A program made the position numbers and the translations under genes. Below the pieces are notes generated by a model. The model had not been told where the DNA came from, made no database searches, and saw only the letters and a program-made list of their open reading frames with translations. Positions 12,384-24,435 of a stretch of DNA of 64,000 nucleotides are shown here, in pieces (within the stretch, counting starts at the first letter, position 1; the number at the start of each line of letters is the position of its first letter). Source of the DNA: Manis javanica (lineage: Eukaryota > Chordata > Mammalia > Pholidota > Manidae); NCBI RefSeq assembly GCF_040802235.1, contig NC_133166.1, positions 115,024,991-115,088,990 on the forward strand, in the 5' to 3' direction.

Positions 12384-14062
12384 TCAAGGCTTAAAGATGG
12401 TGGTGTGAGAAATGAGACAGAAACCTTTTCCCAAAACTACATACAACACAAAAATACAGCAAATACAACTAATCCTGAAAGAGCAACCAGAAAGAAGACT
12501 CGACAGACTGCTTACTTATGGGGAAAAGAGAAGACCTCATGGAAAAGGGTAAAGTAGCAAAGCCGTGATGCAGTGGGACCCAAGCCCTTCCCCAACCCCA
12601 GCTCACCAGAGGGAGGAAGAGAAACAGCGCAGTGAGAGGGTAAAAGTCTAGGACTGCAGAACACCCAGCCCTGGAGATCCACTCTGGGAGCACAAACTGA
12701 CATTACATGGTGCTCTGGAGATTAGTGCGGTTGGAAAGCAAAGACAGGCAGAAAACTTGGAGAGACTGAGATTCCAGCTGCTTGTGGAGAACAGGTACCA
12801 ACAACCGGTTGCTCTCAGATAAAAAAAAAAGCAGGAACTTTGAAAGACTTCCCAACAGCAAGAGGGCTACTAACGGGGCAAGGATTACACAGAGCTTGCT
12901 GCTTAGGAGAAAGGGAAGTGGACAAAATCGTCCTGGCACACTCAGCCCAGCAGGTTGGGAACTTTCAGGAGCTTCAGGAATTCCATCCTCATGGCTGGCG
13001 ACACGCACCACAGCACCTCACTGTAATATGCAGCCTGCTGCACCTTCCTCCCAGCCAGCATCAGTTCACAAACCTGCTGCCCCTGCCAATGTACCAGGCC
13101 AGCCAGAGGGCTGCCCCACCTACAGACACTTCTCCAAAGAAGAAATTCAGATGGCCAACAGGCACATGAAAAGATGTCCACATCACTAATTATCAGAGAA
13201 ATGCAAATTAAAACCACAATGAGATATCACCTCACACCAGTTAGAATGGCCAACATCCAAAAGACAGGGAACAACAAATGCTGGCGAGGATGTGGAGGAA
13301 GAGGAACCCTCCTACACTGCTGGTGGAAATGTAAATTTGTTCAACCATTGTGGAAAGCAGTATGAAGGTTCCTCAAAAAACTCAAAATAGAAATACCATT
13401 TGACCCAGGAATTCCACCCCCAGGAATTTACCCAAAGAAAACAAGATCCCAGATTCAAAAAAACATATGCTCCCCTATGTTTTTCGCAGCACTATTTACA
13501 ATAGCCAAGATATGGAAGCAACCTAAGTGTCCATCAGAAGATGAATGGATAAAGAAGATGTGGTACATATATAACATGGACTTACTAAGCCATAGAAGAA
13601 AACAAATCCTAACATTTGCAACATAGATGGAGCTAGAGGATATTATGCTCAATGAAATAAGCCAGGTGGAGAAAGACAAGTACCAAATGGTTTCCTGCAT
13701 TTATCGAGTATAACAACAAAGCAAAACCGAAGGAACAAAATAGCAGCAGATTCACAGACTCCAAGAAGGGACCAGCAGGTACCAAAGGGGAGAGGTGGGG
13801 AAAAGTGGATGGGGAGGGGGGTAGAACAGGATTGAGGGCATTTTAATTGGCACACGTGTTGTGTGTGGGGGGTCATGGGGAAGTCTGTGTAGCACAGAGA
13901 AGACAAGTAGTGATTCTGCGGCATCTTACTAAGCTGACAGACAGTGACTGGGGTGGAAGGTGGGAGGGGACTCGATAATATGGGTGAATGTAGTAACCAC
14001 AATGTTGCTCATGTGAAACCTTCCTAAAATTGTATATCAATGATAACCTTAATTTTAAAAAA
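12384..14062 (+). mobile_element. Internally deleted L1: 5'UTR joined to ORF2 3' end
   Basis: The first ~740 bases match the 5'UTR of the L1 at 28455. Examples are the shared phrases GTAAAGTAGCAAAGCCGTGA-like and TCGTCCTGGCACACTCAGCC. At 13122-13125 (ACAG) the sequence jumps straight to the last part of ORF2 (ACACTTCTCCAAAGAAG onward) and runs through the 3'UTR to an A-rich tail at about 14062. All of ORF1, the endonuclease and the reverse transcriptase are missing. The octamer CCCAGGTT lies on both sides (12376-12383, 14063-14070) and is the likely target duplication. Confidence 0.85.
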
Positions 14063-14070
14063 CCCAGGTT

Positions 14071-14830
14071 AACAATTCTTTTTCTTTTATTATTTTAAGA
14101 TGCCACTCCATTTTCTTCTAGCTTACGCTGTTTCCAACAAGAAATAGGCTGTGATTCTTATCTTTGTTGCTTAGTATGTAAGATGTCTTTTAGGTGCTTT
14201 CAAGATTTTTTTATTACTGCTTCAAGCAATTTTATTATGGTGTGTCTTGGTATAATTTTCTATAATGTTTAGGGTTCGTTGATCTCCTTGGATCTGCAGG
14301 TTATTATAGTTTCATCAAATTTGGAAATCGGGGGACATTATTTCCTCAAATATTTTATATGTCCTCCCTGCAGGACTCCAATTACATGTCTCTGAATTAG
14401 GCCACTTGAAGTTACCCACAGTTCTCTGATGTTTTGTTCATTTCTTTAGAGTCTTTTTTCCTCTGTGTTTCGTTTTAGCTAGTTTCTACTGCTTTGGTTT
14501 TGAGTTCACTGTCTTTTCTTCTGCAATGTATAAATCTGCCATTAATCTTACCCAGTGTATTTTCATCTGAAAATTTTTATTTTTATCTCCAGAAGTTCAA
14601 TTTGGGTTTTTTTTATGTATCTTTCATGTCCTTACTTAAAATATCCAGTCTTTCCTCTCACTTTTGAACATAGGGAATACAGTTATACCTATTTTAATGC
14701 CCTATCATGTATCATTGCTGGTAGGTTTCCATTGATTTTTTTTCCCTTTCATTGTGAGTCCTGTTTTTCTAGACTCATCTTAATCCAATTTCAAAGTTTA
14801 AGATTTTCTGGCATGCCCAGATGACCTAAA
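14071..14830 (+). mobile_element. Old L1M-like fragment, right part
   Basis: Resumes the old element after the second insertion. It includes CTTACGCTGTTTCCAACAAG, TTTTATTATGGTGTGTCTTG and TTCATCAAATTTGG, words typical of old L1M 3' regions. The right boundary is approximate. Confidence 0.6.
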
Positions 14831-16529
14831 AATATATGCAGTCCATGTGAGGATGGTTTATTTCAGTTTCACCTGAAGGCTACTAAAAGTACTACTATAA
14901 GTGTTGCCCAAAACAAGAGGTGTGTTTAACAGCACCTCCACGCTCAGCAGGCTCTGAACTCTTTGGCCTTCTTGTCCTGCATTGATTCAGAAGTGCATCT
15001 TAGACCCTCAGCTTCTTGTCCTAATTTGCAAATGACTACAGGCAAAAACAGCCTCCAGTGTTTTGCTCAAGAGTTCAGTAATGACTTTCTGTCCTAAATC
15101 ATAGCCCAGAAATTCCTCCCTGTTCATTAGCTATCAGCTACTTTTATGGTTTTTTAATATTTCATCCAGCCTTTGTCTTTAGACAATTGGTCTAAATCAC
15201 CTAGTTTGCCATTTTCAGACACTGAAATCCCACCAAAGTTTTCAGAGCTAGCTCGTTCTCTCTCATTCACCCACCTAGTCTTCACTGACCATATTTAAAA
15301 TAACATCCCAAGCATTATCTTCACTGTACTTATTGCCTCTTGACATTTATTAATTAAATTTTCCCACTAAAATGTAAGTTTCAAGAGAATAGAAAATCTA
15401 TCTTATGCCCTCTGGAACCTGGGATGAGGAGGAAAGGAAATTTTATATTTTACTTTATATTCTTCTGTATGGTCAATATATTAAGAAAAAGCATGTTTTA
15501 AAATACAAAATTTCCACATATAGTCTATCACTATTCTGCCTCTTTCTTCCTCCCTAAAGACACTCTCAGTTGACATTTATCATGACCTTGGCCCTCTTCT
15601 GTTCTTGTTCTTCATACTCTAACTTCCTTTACTCCTATCACTTCGATCATATAATAATACCTAATATTTATTGAACATTCATTATGTGTTGGGCAGTATG
15701 CTAGGAGCTTCATATGGATTATTATATAGTTAATTCTAAACAAACCACAAAATAACAAAAAGAAAAACTCTTTTGCAAGGGAAAATAAATAAATCTATGA
15801 GGTAAGTATTATGAGCCCCACTTTAAAGGTTTAGGCTGGTTAAGAAGTTACATAAAGTTGCACACTAACTAATGGTGAATCTAGCATTTACACTCCTGTG
15901 CCATGTTCCGACCACAGAATTACACCATACTTACCTATGGAGAAAATTCTGAGGCTCAAATCTCTCTCTCTAAATCTGACCCCTTCCAAATTCCAAGCCA
16001 AAATTCTGTATAGCTGCTGGCCATTTTCAAAGGATGTCCTGCAGGCACCATAAACCCAAAATGTTTTAAAGCCAAATTAATATTCTTTACCCACCAAAGG
16101 TGTTATTTATGATTTGCATCTTGTTGACAGTATCATTATTCTGTCAATCATCTATGGAAACCTTTATGAGGTTTAATTCACACATGCTGAAATTCACCCA
16201 GTTAAAGAGCACAATTAAATGGATTTTAGAATATTAAAAAGTTGTGTAACCAACACCACCATCAATTTTAGGACATTTTTATCATCCCAAAAAGAATCCC
16301 TCGCTGTCTATTTTCTGTCTCTACAGAGATACAGAAATTCTGGATATAGAAATCTTGACATGAACTTTAGCCATTCCCTGCTGTAATCTCCCTAGTCCAA
16401 CAATGAATTGGTTCCCTCATTATGGTGATTACTTTCAGCACTAAGTCTCATTTCCATGCTCATCAATTCAGACACTCACTATCTCCTGCCCAGTTTATTT
16501 CCTTATTTACTTAGTGATTACTGACTTCT
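14831..16529. other. TOP6BL intron with a diverged MIR
   Basis: Intronic. A reverse-strand MIR remnant spans about 15650-15900 (TATTTATTGAACATTCATTA, then a diverged tail). No exon is seen. Confidence 0.5.
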
Positions 16530-16720
16530 CTCTCCCATCCATCCTGTACAATGCTGTCAGAAACTCCTAAAACAATAATGGTTTCCCACCATATAGAGAA
16601 TAAAGTTCACACTCCTTAGTCTGGTACTGAAGACCCACCATATTCAACTCCAAACCACTTTTCCAGCCTCATCTCTCCCTCTTTCACCATTCAATCCATA
16701 CTTCAGGCATACTGCATGAC
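16530..16720 (+). repeat. L2 LINE fragment
   Basis: Words such as AGAATAAAGTTCACACTCCT, CCAGCCTCATCTCTCCCTCT and ACTTCAGGCATACTGCATG follow the order of the L2 3' region. Diverged and short. Confidence 0.5.
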
Positions 16721-16943
16721 ATGAAGAGTGTGACACATGTGTCACATTTTATAGTTTTCAGTTTCTTGGAAAAACTCTCAAGCGTAACTTTCATATTGCA
16801 TTTTTGTTTTGCACAAATCATACCGGTTTCTAGACACAGAGTTTATAAATTGCTAAAGGCTTTGTTAGAATTCGGATATAAAAATTCATTTTCAAAGACT
16901 ATGATTTTGAAAATTTTGATGAACTCTGTCATCAAAAGGATAT

Positions 16944-17139
16944 GGAAGCTGAAGAAATCCTATTCAGCTGGTTGGAAAAGACTTTCGGGCAAGGACACAG
17001 AGCAGCAGCTGGAGTCAGTGTCAGCTCTCCAGACAAGCCCATGTCAGCTATGTCTTCAGAGATGGAAAGGATTACTGGACGTCCTAGCACAGGATGGAAT
17101 CTGCTGCAGAGTACTTCAGTTGTACCAACTTTTGGTCTA
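16944..17139 (-). CDS. TOP6BL: TOP6BL coding exon (eighth), with U12-type AT-AC donor
   Basis: A 196-bp exon entering after TTTTTGACAG and reading RPKVGTTEVLCSRFHPVLG, then PVILSISEDIADMGLSGEL and TLTPAAALCPCPKVFSNQL, ending NRISSAS. It is the region of the TopoVIB-like protein with the conserved GEL-TPAAALCP stretch. One base completes the Ser codon from the exon at 18618-18689, and it exits in phase 0. No GT exists where the protein similarity stops. The sequence after GCTTCC is ATATCCTTTTGATG, an exact match to the U12 AT-AC 5' splice-site consensus. The reading continues at 7346 with IYLYGP. Reading straight on meets an in-frame TGA four codons later, so splicing here is needed. Confidence 0.92.
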
Positions 17140-18617
17140 CTGTCAAAAACCAGATAAGACAAATTTAGCTTTTTTCCCCTCTTAAAATTTTGAAGGGCTT
17201 TCAAAATTCCTTTTATAACTTCCAGCATATGCATAGCCATGTAACCAGCCATATCAGTTTTGCTGGAATAAGTAACCATGTCCCACTCAGGGAATCACAA
17301 ACAATAGAAAGAGCAGGCAAACTGGCATTTCAGGACTGGTATCATGGCTCCTGCTTCTGCTGCCACTAATGCAGTTTTAGATTCTCAAAAGTGTGTTTCC
17401 TCCACTAAAATTACTCTATGGTTCTGAGCAGAAGTTTCTAAGACCATTTAAAGATCACCATGATGGGGATGGGAGTGAGGAGGTCCCTTAAAGACAAATA
17501 GCCTTAAAAACTGGCCTCATGATAGTTAGATGTCTGCTTTCACACATGCTACACCTTTTGCTGAAGTGTGTGAGGTTCTGTTTGATAGGAGTAATGAGAA
17601 AAAAGTAGGGCATCTTTCTATCCTAGAATTTAGTGAAATTTGGTATTTGCTTACTTTCCAACAGCTCTTTTCTAAAGAGAAAAGCAAGTTAATGAAACTT
17701 TTCCTCTCTCTCTAAACTCAGCAGGTCACCCAGGGAAATATGACGACCAACACTGGCTCTGAGACTTAAAACCCTTTCAGTGAATCTATGATAACAAGCT
17801 GTCTACCTGTAAAGATTATATGATAGTTAAGAAAGATACGGGGTGAGGGTTTTCTTTCCTGCACATACTAAAAAATAAAAAGTATTCTAATCTGATGTAA
17901 TTTGGGGCAAGAGTAAGAAAACAGATTAAAAACTAAAAAACCATGGACAGTTTCTTTGAGCCTTAAAATGCTATGACTACCAGTCTTGATTCAGAACATA
18001 CAGATGGAGGCAGGAACAATTAAATAAAGAATAAATTAGTTGGACCTAAACATAAGGTAGATTCTTTTTCTTGCTATAATGCATGTTTGCTTTGGATTTT
18101 GTGGTAGTAGGACAGTTTAAGAAGGCATGGCAGAAAATTCTATTCCACTCATTTAACACCTCCTTCACAGTTTTTTTTTGTAGTCTGAAGAAGGTGGAGG
18201 TGGGGAGAGAGATGATTTCCAAACCTATGCAAAATGCTGATGTGCAAAAAGTAATATACAAAGAATTCTTTTGTATTCATACTATTTCTCTAGCAAAGAG
18301 TAACCTTTTAAAGTCATTTCCCTCTTCTCATGTCTAAATGGGATTGGAATTAGCAGGGTTTGTTTTATTTCAGTTACGGAAGAAAACAGGCATGGAGAGG
18401 AGAAGGAACATATCCTGAGGTTAATTAGAACATATTCAAGGAACAAGGAATAATAATAGTTTTCAATATAAATAGCTTAAAAGTTTTACTTTTCTTACAG
18501 AGAATCTGACACCTGTCACTAAGAAATGACAAGTGAAACCATTTTCAATTTCTACCCATATTCATACTCATAACAGGAGAGTAAAACATGGATGACAACA
18601 AGGCTTTTCCCCTTCAC
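17140..18617. other. TOP6BL intron, nothing recognised
   Basis: Short intron of about 1.5 kb. No repeat family or extra exon recognised. Confidence 0.5.
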
Positions 18618-18689
18618 CTCACATAATGCTGATAGTTTATGACAAGAGCAATTCCATTCAACAGGTTCAAAGTGGGTTCATTCTTTGTC
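18618..18689 (-). CDS. TOP6BL: TOP6BL coding exon (seventh)
   Basis: A 72-bp exon after the acceptor CTTTGCTTTGCAG, with donor GTGAAG. It reads TKNEPTLNLLNGIALVINYQ then HYV, matching the NEPTLNL-NGIAL segment of the TopoVIB-like protein. It enters with one base completing a codon and leaves with two bases (AG), joined by T of the next exon to encode Ser. The exon is small but phases, both splice sites and protein similarity all agree. Confidence 0.92.
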
Positions 18690-19010
18690 CTGCAAAGCAA
18701 AGAAAAGCTAAGCCATATCTCAAAGATTCTGAAACCAACCTCTGCCTGATACAAATTTTGGCCCATGATTACCACCCCTACAGATAACTGGAACTCAGTA
18801 ATGAATTGGCCAAGGGGAAAATGGCAGTTTTTGAGTTCATCCACTCTAGTGAAAGGGAAAGACATCAAAAATTTAAATGAATCTACTCATTCATTAAAAG
18901 TTAACAGGGAATAAAAAAATGTGGGGTTCTGAGAAAATTAGTTTCAAAGTCAATTAGTTTCTTGCTTAGAGCCACAGCATAAACTTAAGCCATGGACTTA
19001 AATAACTTAC

Positions 19011-19066
19011 CTAAAGACCTCTATGGAGAGGATTCCATTCACCTTTACACTGAAATTAAATTTAAT
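19011..19066 (-). CDS. TOP6BL: TOP6BL coding exon (sixth)
   Basis: A 56-bp micro-sized exon with acceptor TTTATTTTGCAG and donor GTAAGT. It reads IKFNFSVKVNGILSIEVF, the FNFSVKVNGILS strand region of the protein. It enters in phase 0 and leaves with two bases, exactly what the flanking exons need. It was found by following protein similarity across the gap, since it is too short to stand out as an open frame. Confidence 0.92.
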
Positions 19067-19505
19067 CTGCAAAATAAATGGCATGTAAGATTTAACTTGA
19101 CCCAGGATAGAGACTAAAAATTCCTACACTTAATTCCTAAAGAAGTTATTTTTTACATCACCTTTTTTTCACTTGTACTTTCCCTAAACATAATTAACAC
19201 TTGTCTGTCCAAATCCAGCATCTTAAATATATTGCGTTCTAACACTACAATTCCAAGTAGTCAAAAATTATCAAGCAATCCTACCCTTTAGTCTTATGCT
19301 GTTCTCCCAAGGTATCTCTTCTCTGCCTTCTTAAAGGAACTGTCCACTTTTCTATTCTTTCCATTGTCTTCATACATGGAACATTCCACACTTGGTTCTT
19401 TGGTTTTTCTTCCCCTGCCTCCAACTTTTATGACTTTTATGTCCTCCTAATTTACTTCATTGTTCTAATTATTTCCTAACTTCAACCCACATTTTTCTTT
19501 CTATG

Positions 19506-19720
19506 TAACATAATGGGTAATAGTGAACTCTAGAACCAGACTGCCTGAGTTCAAATCCTGGCTCTGTAAGTTATTTAGCCTGCATACCATAGTTTCCTCA
19601 GCTATAAAATGGAAATGATGATGATAAAAACCTACTTCACAAGGGATGTTGTGAAGATTGAATGAGTGTGTGGAGAGCACGTACAATAGTGACAAACAAT
19701 AAGCACTGAACTCTGATGAA
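19506..19720 (+). repeat. MIR SINE
   Basis: Shows the tRNA-derived box GAGTTCAAATCCTGGCTCT, the central TTTCCTCAGCTATAAAATGG and a diverged tail (GAAGATTGAATGAGTG). The B-box-like motif belongs to the MIR, not to a tRNA gene. Confidence 0.85.
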
Positions 19721-20243
19721 GACAGGAAAAGTAGGACACTAGCAAGAGAAAACAAGTTATATATAAAGTTATATAGCATACTTAACTGTATATATCTTTA
19801 TAAACCTATCTAACTACAGAAAATAATAAAAATATTAGCCCTCCAAAGTTCAAAGTACCTTATTAAAATTCCTTTATGGCTATTACATAATTTTAGAGAA
19901 GGAGATAATCAGCAAGGTTTATTATCCAGATTTAACAGAAAAATAAAGCACAGAAGAGAGAAAGTAGGTACCCAAAGTGATACAATAAAACAGTAAGGAA
20001 GTGAAAATAAGAACCCAAAAGAAAACTCTCTCTACATCCAAGGGTTCTCAACTATGTCACATGACCAGTGTCAAGACTGCCCAAAGGACAGAAACCAAAT
20101 CAATTCAATATTAAAAACTGAAATCATTTTCATTAAAAGAAAGAGAACCAACCAGATCCTTCCATGTCCAACAGACAGACATCTCCTGAAAACATATGAC
20201 TTTTTAAACAAGAGAATCATTATTATGAAAAGGAACAGCTTAC

Positions 20244-20327
20244 CTTAGGATGCACCATGATAATTTTGCGTAAAAAATTCTTTATAACCAGACTATCTGT
20301 CATCAAAGTTGCAGGCTTTTCATCAAC
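20244..20327 (-). CDS. TOP6BL: TOP6BL coding exon (fifth)
   Basis: An 84-bp exon with acceptor TTTTGTTACAG and donor GTAAGC, phase 0 at both ends, encoding 28 residues. It starts [20 protein letters not shown] and ends KIIMVHPK. This matches the VDEKP-TLMTD and IIMVHPK blocks of mammalian TOP6BL. It was the first exon I identified and anchors the gene on the minus strand. Confidence 0.94.
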
Positions 20328-20846
20328 CTGTAACAAAACAACAAAAACATTTACATACATACACAAACCCTTGAACACACACTAATGAAATTATGGTATT
20401 TCATCCTATAAAAGTCATTACACCTCAGAAAGCTTTTCAGACTCCAGGTGTACACATCTTTGGGTCTGAGAATTGGACACAAAAGGGAATCTAACAGCCA
20501 TAACTTCTTGGGTTAAAGTACCTATTTCATGGAACTTCATGAGACAAATGAACAAAAATCAAGGTAAGATCCACAATCTCAAAAACACCTTTTGTAACAA
20601 ATTTTAAAGTAATTCAGACTGGAGCTGAGAAGAGTAACTCTATCTTAACTCTACCGTCTTAATGTGGGTCAATCTATATTAAGAATCTGAGTTGGAGTCA
20701 AAGGAGCAGACACTAAAGGGAGCCTATTTTTGAATGTCAATCTGTTCATCCAAACATTTATCTTTAAGGAAAATCTGTAAAGCAAAAAGCTCAAAAATCA
20801 GAAAATATGTGCCTTAGGATTAGCTCTGTAAAAATTACTTAAGTAA

Positions 20847-20847
<1 letters not shown>

Positions 20848-20881
<34 letters not shown>
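20848..20881 (+). repeat. (CA)n microsatellite
   Basis: About 17 uninterrupted CA units between TAAGTAAT and AAATCACTT. A likely length polymorphism. Confidence 0.97.
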
Positions 20882-20885
<4 letters not shown>

Positions 20886-21009
20886 CACTTAATTGCTCTG
20901 GGCCATATTTCCTAATCTGCAAAACAGGGATAAAACTCTCCCTTTCTACCTCACAGAGCTGTTTTAAGGATCAAACAATAATCTGAAAGTAATATATTAC
21001 ACATGTAAT

Positions 21010-21205
21010 AATAATTCTACTTGTTGAATGCCTACTATGTGGCAAGCACTGTGCAGGTGCTGTTACTACCTTACCTCACCACAATCTTGCAGGCAGGTGT
21101 TACTATCCCCTCTGTAGATTTGTTTTAAATGAGGTATAGAGCAGTTAAGCAACTTGCCTAAGGTCACCCAGCTCTTCAGTGACAGAGACAGAATTTGACC
21201 TAACA
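21010..21205 (-). repeat. MIR SINE
   Basis: GAATGCCTACTATGTGGCAA, AAGCAACTTGCCTAAGGTCA and CACCCAGCTCTTCAGTGA are the reverse-strand MIR core and 3' words in order. Confidence 0.85.
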
Positions 21206-21267
21206 CTAATTGGCCATGCTCTTTCCAATATATCCTGATACTTCTCTATAAATGTAGTAAGATTTAC

Positions 21268-21450
21268 AACTTATTGAGGGCTTTCCCTATTCCAAGAATG
21301 GTGCTAAAGTATTTTATTTATATTACCTCATTTAACCCTATTAGGCATATATGACCCATATTTTATGGATGAAAAAAAAAAAGATTCCCAAAGAGGTTAA
21401 ATGAATTTCCTAAGGTTACCTAATCTGGTTCCAGAGCTTTAGTATACTGA
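21268..21450 (-). repeat. MIR SINE
   Basis: A second reverse-strand MIR directly after the previous one: ACTTATTGAGGGCTTTCC, TATTACCTCATTTAACCCTA, then an interrupting A run and AAGAGGTTAAATGAATTTCC. Confidence 0.75.
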
Positions 21451-22104
21451 TTCACTATGTTTAACATAGTGTCTGTAAAACCAAAGTTAAAAGGAGTCTC
21501 CTAGAAAATGGAGACGTCCAGGAAAATAAGAAGAAACAGAGCCAGGCATCAGACATCAGTAGGTTCCTATTGGTGGCTCAGAGAATACAGAGTCATCTAC
21601 GAGGTACATATTAAAGGAAAAAAATAGCTCCAGACCTCAAAATCTCATAACACAATAAAAAGTAAACATAGAGAAGAATAAATTATTATAATACTTTTTA
21701 TGAGTACACTGAAGAAAAGATCAACAGCTCGGCAGTGGGTGGGGATAATGAGAAAAATTATTACAAAAATTTTTTTTAAATGGAAGAGGATTATTAAGAG
21801 ATTCTAGAAACAAATCCAAGATTATTCATACATGTATACAGTTGTGATTAAATAGTAACTGCAAATACATATAGTTACATCCTTCATTTAAAAATTTTTA
21901 TTACAAAATGTTCAAACAGAAGAAAAGCAATGGTCTCTTAAAGCATTTTCTGTACTTAACAACTTCCAAAACAACTTCTTGGAACAGTTTCAAGCTTCTG
22001 TAGCCTCAGTGATTACAGGGTGTATCACAGAAAGGGCTAATTATATCTAGCAGTAAGGCAACTAAGTAAGTGAAAGTTCCTTGAGCAGCTACTAGGGAGG
22101 GGCT

Positions 22105-22315
22105 AACAATTCATAATACTGAGCTAACACTTACTAACACCTGCTACATGCCAAGCAGTTTATAAGCAAGTAGGAAATATCCCCATTTTATTCATGATGA
22201 TTAAATAAGCTAATTTGTCCAAGGTCACACAAAGTTAGTTAAGTGGCAAAACTGGGATTCAAACCTAGGTCTGACTAACTCTAAAGCCCACATTCTACTA
22301 TATGATTTTGCCTCT
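22105..22315 (-). repeat. MIR SINE
   Basis: CTAACACTTACTAACACC, TGTCCAAGGTCACACAAAGT and GGGATTCAAACCTAGGTCTG follow the reverse-strand MIR order. Confidence 0.8.
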
Positions 22316-24085
22316 CCAACAATGTTCATTTTCTGTGCATATAGCTATCAGAATGAGACATTACACAATCTATCATTACTTCTTACGGTGTCTGACAGGC
22401 AATGCTTGTGCATGACTACTGAATATATGTATTTATTCACTCATAAAACACTTTGTGTAGCTTATTATGTACCTGGGCCTACAGAGATAAATAAAACAAT
22501 CTCAGAATTTAAAGAGTTCACAGTTGGGTAGAAGAGAAAAATATATAAATAATTTTTACAACAATGTGAAAAGTTTTATGATTTATATATACAAGAGATG
22601 CTGAAGAAATGCACAAGAAGGATTGGCGCCTAAACCTTGCAGCTGAGAAAAAAAGTGACCTAACATCAGGTCAGCAGAAGATAGTTAACAAAAGCAAGTA
22701 ACTCCTCTTAAGATAGACTCATACATTTTTAAGATTGAGAGAGAAAGACACTACCAAGTCTTTTACAAGCTTTTACAGTTGGGTGTTAGAAATCCATCAT
22801 TCAGTCTGACATACCTAGAGAGGCAGTGAATTTACTTAACTGTTGGGAAAAAACAGAGGCTGCAGAAACCACTATTAAATCATATGTTTCAGCCTTCATC
22901 TTTAAATACAAGTCTAATTACAAGAGAGAATATGGGAGCCATTTTATATTTTCAAACATGAACTTATGCAGTCATGGGCCCTGTGCAACTTAGAGGAAAG
23001 TTAATCAGTGTCTCTGTCTCTCTAGTTAGTTACTTAGATAGTTAGAGAAGTACATAGATAGATAGGTGTAAATACATAGACATGTTTGTATGTATATATC
23101 TCTACCCATTTTGTCATTTAGTATTATGGCAAAAATAAATATAAAAATGAAAGGAACTGTCAAGATCTTGGAAGGACGTGTTACCCAGCCTAATGGACCC
23201 CAAGATGCAGGACTGACTCTGAGTATAAACGAACACAAAACCCTCGCCGCTCAAAAATGCAGCATTCCTCAGTCTTCCCCAGGATTAGCTCTCCTTACAT
23301 GCCCAGAGCAGTGTATCATTATAGTTTTTTCATGAATGTCTCCATTCCCTAGTCTTTGCTATGAACCTTGCTATGTGACCTTTCTCCCCAGTGGAGGTAT
23401 ATATAACAAAATCTTCCATAATCTTCCCTTTTTCTCTTCTCACTCTCTTCATTCAAGTATCTTTAAGTAGCTGCACATTACCGTGACAATGAGATGTAAT
23501 GGAACAAACGCTTTCAGAAAATCCTTGTTGCTCTGAGGTTATACTGTTCTTTTACCTCTCCTCATCCATCATCAGTTGACTCTGGGCACTAAGCTCAGTT
23601 TTCCTCTGCATTCTAAGTCCTGCCATCATCTTGGTGAACTTTCACATCCAAGTGGGTGACCAGTCTAAACAACAACTTAGTCTCACAATTCCATTAATCT
23701 CTTCAACTCCAATGACCTTGACTCCCACTCATTTCCAGCCACATATTCCAATGGTTATAGCTGAGAACTGCACATTCTGGAAACCTTAAACTGAAAGGTC
23801 CCACTCTTACATGAAAAGAGGTACACCAGACGTTAATAGTGGCTACCTTGATTAAGTCAAATTATCTGTGCTATAAATGCTCACTTTGATTTTCCGGAGG
23901 GAAACACTGCTTTAATCAGAAACAGAAACTTTATCAGTCTGATGATAACTTCCTATTCTGAACCCCTTTTACCCAGAAAATGTTTTCGGTTTCATCAAAA
24001 CCTCTAGACTTTGGTCCCTTCCACTGGGTTCAGTACCCTCCCTCCATGGTACCACAGCATTCAATGCTTACCTCTACCATTACAT
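22316..24085. other. TOP6BL intron, mostly unassigned
   Basis: Intronic. A short GATA-like low-complexity patch lies at about 23030-23085. No exon with splice borders is recognised, and the small open frames have no recognisable product. Confidence 0.4.
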
Positions 24086-24240
24086 GATGCTGTAATTATT
24101 TGTTTACTTGACTATCTTTTCCTCAGATTCCAAAATCCTTGTGATCAAATAACATGTCTTAGGACTCTGTACCTTCAATATCTAGCACAGTGAGGCCAAA
24201 TTGAACAAACACAGAGGTTTCTGAATGGATAAATATAAAA
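24086..24240 (+). repeat. L2 LINE 3' fragment
   Basis: TTTGTTTACTTGACTATC, then TAGGACTCTGTACCTTCAAT and ATCTAGCACAGTG resemble the end of L2 3'UTRs. Diverged. Confidence 0.5.
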
Positions 24241-24249
24241 TAGTACTGA

Positions 24250-24435
24250 TCACTCTAAGAAAGACTTTGGTTCAAATTCTAATTCTGTCACTTAACTTTC
24301 ATATGACCTTGGGAAGGTCAGTCAAATTCTCTGAATCTTAGTTTTCTTATCTGTAAAATAGGGTGTCAATCCTTGTCCTATCCACTTCATAAAGTTGCCA
24401 GGAGGCTTAAATAACATAGATAAATGTTAGGTATT
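24250..24435 (+). repeat. MIR SINE
   Basis: TTGGTTCAAATTCTAATTCT, ATGACCTTGGGAAGGTCAGT and TTTTCTTATCTGTAAAATAG give the forward MIR order. Confidence 0.85.

Noticed and set aside
12782..13189. Plus-strand frame of 135 codons
   Set aside because: It lies across the L1 5'UTR and the deletion junction; not a host gene.
16721..17185. Plus-strand frame of 154 codons across the eighth TOP6BL exon
   Set aside because: It is the antisense shadow of a conserved minus-strand exon and has no known product.
19550..19570. tRNA-like B-box GTTCAAATCCTGG
   Set aside because: It belongs to a MIR. No cloverleaf or terminator is present.
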